Shown here one piece after another: positions 7,173-8,766 of a DNA stretch of 8,766 nt (positions are counted from its first letter, which is position 1; every line of letters starts with the position of its first letter). The stretch spans positions 1 through 8,766 of the forward strand of contig JASJEI010000460.1 in NCBI GenBank assembly GCA_030064795.1, written 5' to 3'. Source of the DNA: Pleurocapsa sp. MO_226.B13 (GTDB lineage: Bacteria; Cyanobacteriota; Cyanobacteriia; Cyanobacteriales; Xenococcaceae). The notes under the pieces are model-generated. The model saw nothing but the letters and a program-made list of their open reading frames with translations. It was not told the origin of the DNA and did not search any database. A program made the translations under genes and the position numbers.

Positions 7173-8072
7173 TTACTCTGATTTCAGAAATACCTAATTT
7201 TCATAAAAAATACTATTCGACTTAATCAATACTTGATTTTGAGAGGATATCTAAGTAAAAACGCTGAGAACAAAAATCAAGAACAGTTAAAGAAAGTGTC
7301 TGGAAAACTAATAGCTTGATCTTAAGTTTAAAAAACAGCTATGCTAGTCATACCATTCCTCCTTGAAGTTGCACTTAATATGCATGAGTTTAGATCTCAC
7401 GCAAAGACAAGGACACGCCCGATCGAGGCTTCCTCAAAATCGCGTAGGGGAGCCGTAAGTTTGGCGACGTATGTCCGCGCAAAAGCGCAAAGAAGTTAAT
7501 TTTTAGAAGAGTGCATTGTTATGGAGAGTTGGTATAAAAAGTGCTAGTAGGTTGGGTTAAGGTACGAAACCCAACATCCATAAGCTTTTGTTGGTTTGCA
7601 CGCGCTTGTTTAACCCAACCTACTGTCGCGTCTAGATTAATTTGTTGGGTAGAGCGAATTGATTCAAGCCCCCTATCCCCCAAGCTTGGGGGAATAATTG
7701 ATTCCAAGTTCAAAATTGAACCCAACATTTTAACCTAGACGCGCTACTACGAAGTCTCTTGTTACTATAGTTTTTCAGTCAAGAGTTAAAACATTTACAG
7801 CCTTTTGCAAGACTAACTGAACATCTACCAATTCAATAATCTAGTCAAGCAGATTCATCCATCTGCCTTTATCTGTGGACTTTATTATAGTTATAGCAGA
7901 AGACCGCAAAGGTTGAGACAACTAATATTTATATCTCGTTTATCCTCGAATCAGGGCAAAGGCGTTTATCCCCGTCGCCTTGGGGGCAGAGGCGCAAAGA
8001 GGTTTTAAATGTGTCCTATTCTATAGTTCGGTTGCTATAAGTAGCTCCACCTGATTAAATCGCACTTAGCAA
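7173..8072. other. Long intergenic region without a credible gene
   Basis: About 0.9 kb contains no coding frame with recognisable content. Two overlapping opposite-strand frames near 7519-7738 are by-products of a palindromic repeat block. Other visible items are a GCGCaaaaGCGC motif near 7478-7489 and a hairpin AAGGCG (7959-7964)/CGCCTT (7976-7981) without a T-run. The rest is AT-rich and unstructured to the eye. No tRNA- or rRNA-like sequence was seen. Confidence 0.6.
7546..7743. repeat. Compound block of nested perfect inverted repeats (cyanobacterial intergenic palindromic repeat)
   Basis: Two adjoining units are seen. Unit one is bounded by AGTAGGTTGGGTTAA (7546-7560) and its exact 15-base complement TTAACCCAACCTACT (7610-7624); an inner pair AAACC(C)AACA / TGTTGGTTT lies inside it. 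Unit two is bounded by CGCGTCTAG (7627-7635) and CTAGACGCG (7735-7743). Inside it are TGTTGGGT (7643-7650) with ACCCAACA (7720-7727), the 18-base palindrome TCCCCCAAGCTTGGGGGA (7676-7693) and GTTCAA-AA-TTGAAC (about 7708-7721). The GTTGGGTT/AACCCAAC theme is shared by both. Such GTAGGTTGGGTT repeats are, as I recall, widespread between genes in cyanobacteria. It may be a non-autonomous (MITE-like) element; no transposase is present. Confidence 0.75.
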
Positions 8073-8666
8073 TTATTGACATTTTCTAGTTTCAGGAAGG
8101 CGATCGCCCGAATTATCAGTACGATACGCCGTTAAAATTACCTCGCCATTCTCTGTTATCTTTACTCCTCTAGCTGGCTGTATCTTACCTTGAGCAGTTT
8201 CAATTGGTGCGGGAATGGTTGATTTAGGATTGGTTGGACCGCTGACAATAATATTACGAGAATCTAAAGGTAGTCCTGGTTCGGGAGGAATACCACCTTT
8301 ACCTTCAATCGTTAGACCACTACTGATACCCGCTAGTCTATCAGTTTGACAGGCTTGAGCCGTAGTTTCTTCTGGTTCAACTACGTTAACGGGTAATTCT
8401 GTTGCACCTTGAACTGGATTAATATCGGGAGTAGAGATATTAATCGTCCCATCTACTTCACCAGCTTGAGAACTAGCAGTAATATCATTAGTTGAAGGAC
8501 TCGGCGATCTTTCTCGAATGCCGAAAATACCTTCTGAAGCAATGGTTATATTTCCGCCAGTACCGTCGAAAGCATTGGCAGTAATATCGTTATTTCCTTG
8601 AGGAAAAGCAATAATAAACTGAGAATCAATCTCTATATCGGAACTTTCAGATTGACAAAACAGCAA
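8073..8666 (-). pseudogene. C-terminal remnant of a TpsA-type (haemagglutinin/S-layer-like) exoprotein
   Basis: The frame encodes about 197 residues. It opens only with a non-canonical TTG (8664-8666), two codons after an in-frame TAG (8670-8672). The recognisable part begins almost at once: DSQFIIAFPQGNNDITANAF, GGNITIASEGIFGI, NDITASSQAGEVDGTINI and LPVNVVEP. This is the characteristic end of large cyanobacterial two-partner-secretion exoproteins, which carry beta-helix repeats and a filamentous-haemagglutinin N-terminal domain. Those proteins are usually many hundreds of residues long and need a signal peptide; both are missing here. The tail CQTDRLAG, GKGGIPPEPGLPL and ENGEVILTAY is normal, and the stop at 8073 looks natural. 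The 5' deletion or insertion point is near 8640-8670. It is most likely a dead fragment. I cannot exclude that the missing part lies beyond the window after an insertion. Confidence 0.75.
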
Positions 8667-8766
8667 AACCTATGCATGGTGAAATATACAGCCCTATTGA
8701 GTTAGTTGTTTACTGGGTACAAATCAGGGAAACACCAAGTAAATCTAGTGCTTTTTGTTGTAGTGC

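Noticed and set aside
7519..7738. Two overlapping small frames on opposite strands
   Set aside because: Both are produced by the nested palindromes of the repeat block, which keep both strands open; no coding evidence exists.
7546..7743. CRISPR array
   Set aside because: The repeats are inverted and nested, not regularly spaced direct repeats with unique spacers.
8672..8766. A + strand frame opening with ATG at 8672 and running off the window
   Set aside because: Only 31 codons are visible, with no recognisable motif; it may be the start of a gene or insertion sequence but cannot be supported.

Overview
The window looks like a filamentous or colonial cyanobacterium. Five copies of the cyanobacterial HIP1 octamer GCGATCGC lie at 803, 3829, 6767, 6962 and 8100. 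The gene content also fits: a modular polyketide synthase, a DUF4114 secreted protein and a TpsA/S-layer-type remnant. All assignments come from reading motifs; no database search was run.

Bases 1-4442 (+ strand) hold the 3' end of a biosynthetic operon. It contains the tail of a type I polyketide synthase (AT-ACP-thioesterase), a type III polyketide synthase, a soluble class I SAM methyltransferase and an ICMT-family membrane methyltransferase, with gaps of 24, 72 and 23 bases. The last type I module has no reductive domain between AT and ACP, so it should make a beta-ketoacyl chain. The type III enzyme could extend and cyclise that chain to an alkylresorcinol or alkylpyrone, and the two methyltransferases could then decorate it. 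This is the logic known from cylindrocyclophane-type and bacterial phenolic-lipid loci. The actual product cannot be read from the window.

Bases 4443-5793 carry no credible protein gene but are dense in RNA structure. First comes a ~120-base element (4454-4573) that resembles the HEARO / IscB omega-RNA family. It starts about where the C-terminus of the ICMT-like gene seems to be cut short. A ~1.05 kb group II intron without an open reading frame follows (4629-5676). Its GTGCG 5' end, EBS1 loop pairing with the 5' exon, domain V and domain VI can all be read directly. A short open frame just after it faintly resembles part of the HNH region of a group II intron protein.

Bases 5794-7110 (- strand) hold two exported-protein genes: a small two-cysteine protein, then a DUF4114 plus Ig-like/cadherin-like protein. 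They are 39 bases apart and possibly co-transcribed.

Bases 7111-8072 are non-coding and include a ~200-base block of nested perfect palindromes (7546-7743). Bases 8073-8666 (- strand) are the C-terminal fragment of a large TpsA (haemagglutinin/S-layer-like) exoprotein. It is cut off at its 5' side by a stop and has no proper start. The right half of the window is therefore accessory, repeat-rich DNA, and the left half is a specialised-metabolite locus whose 3' end adjoins mobile elements.
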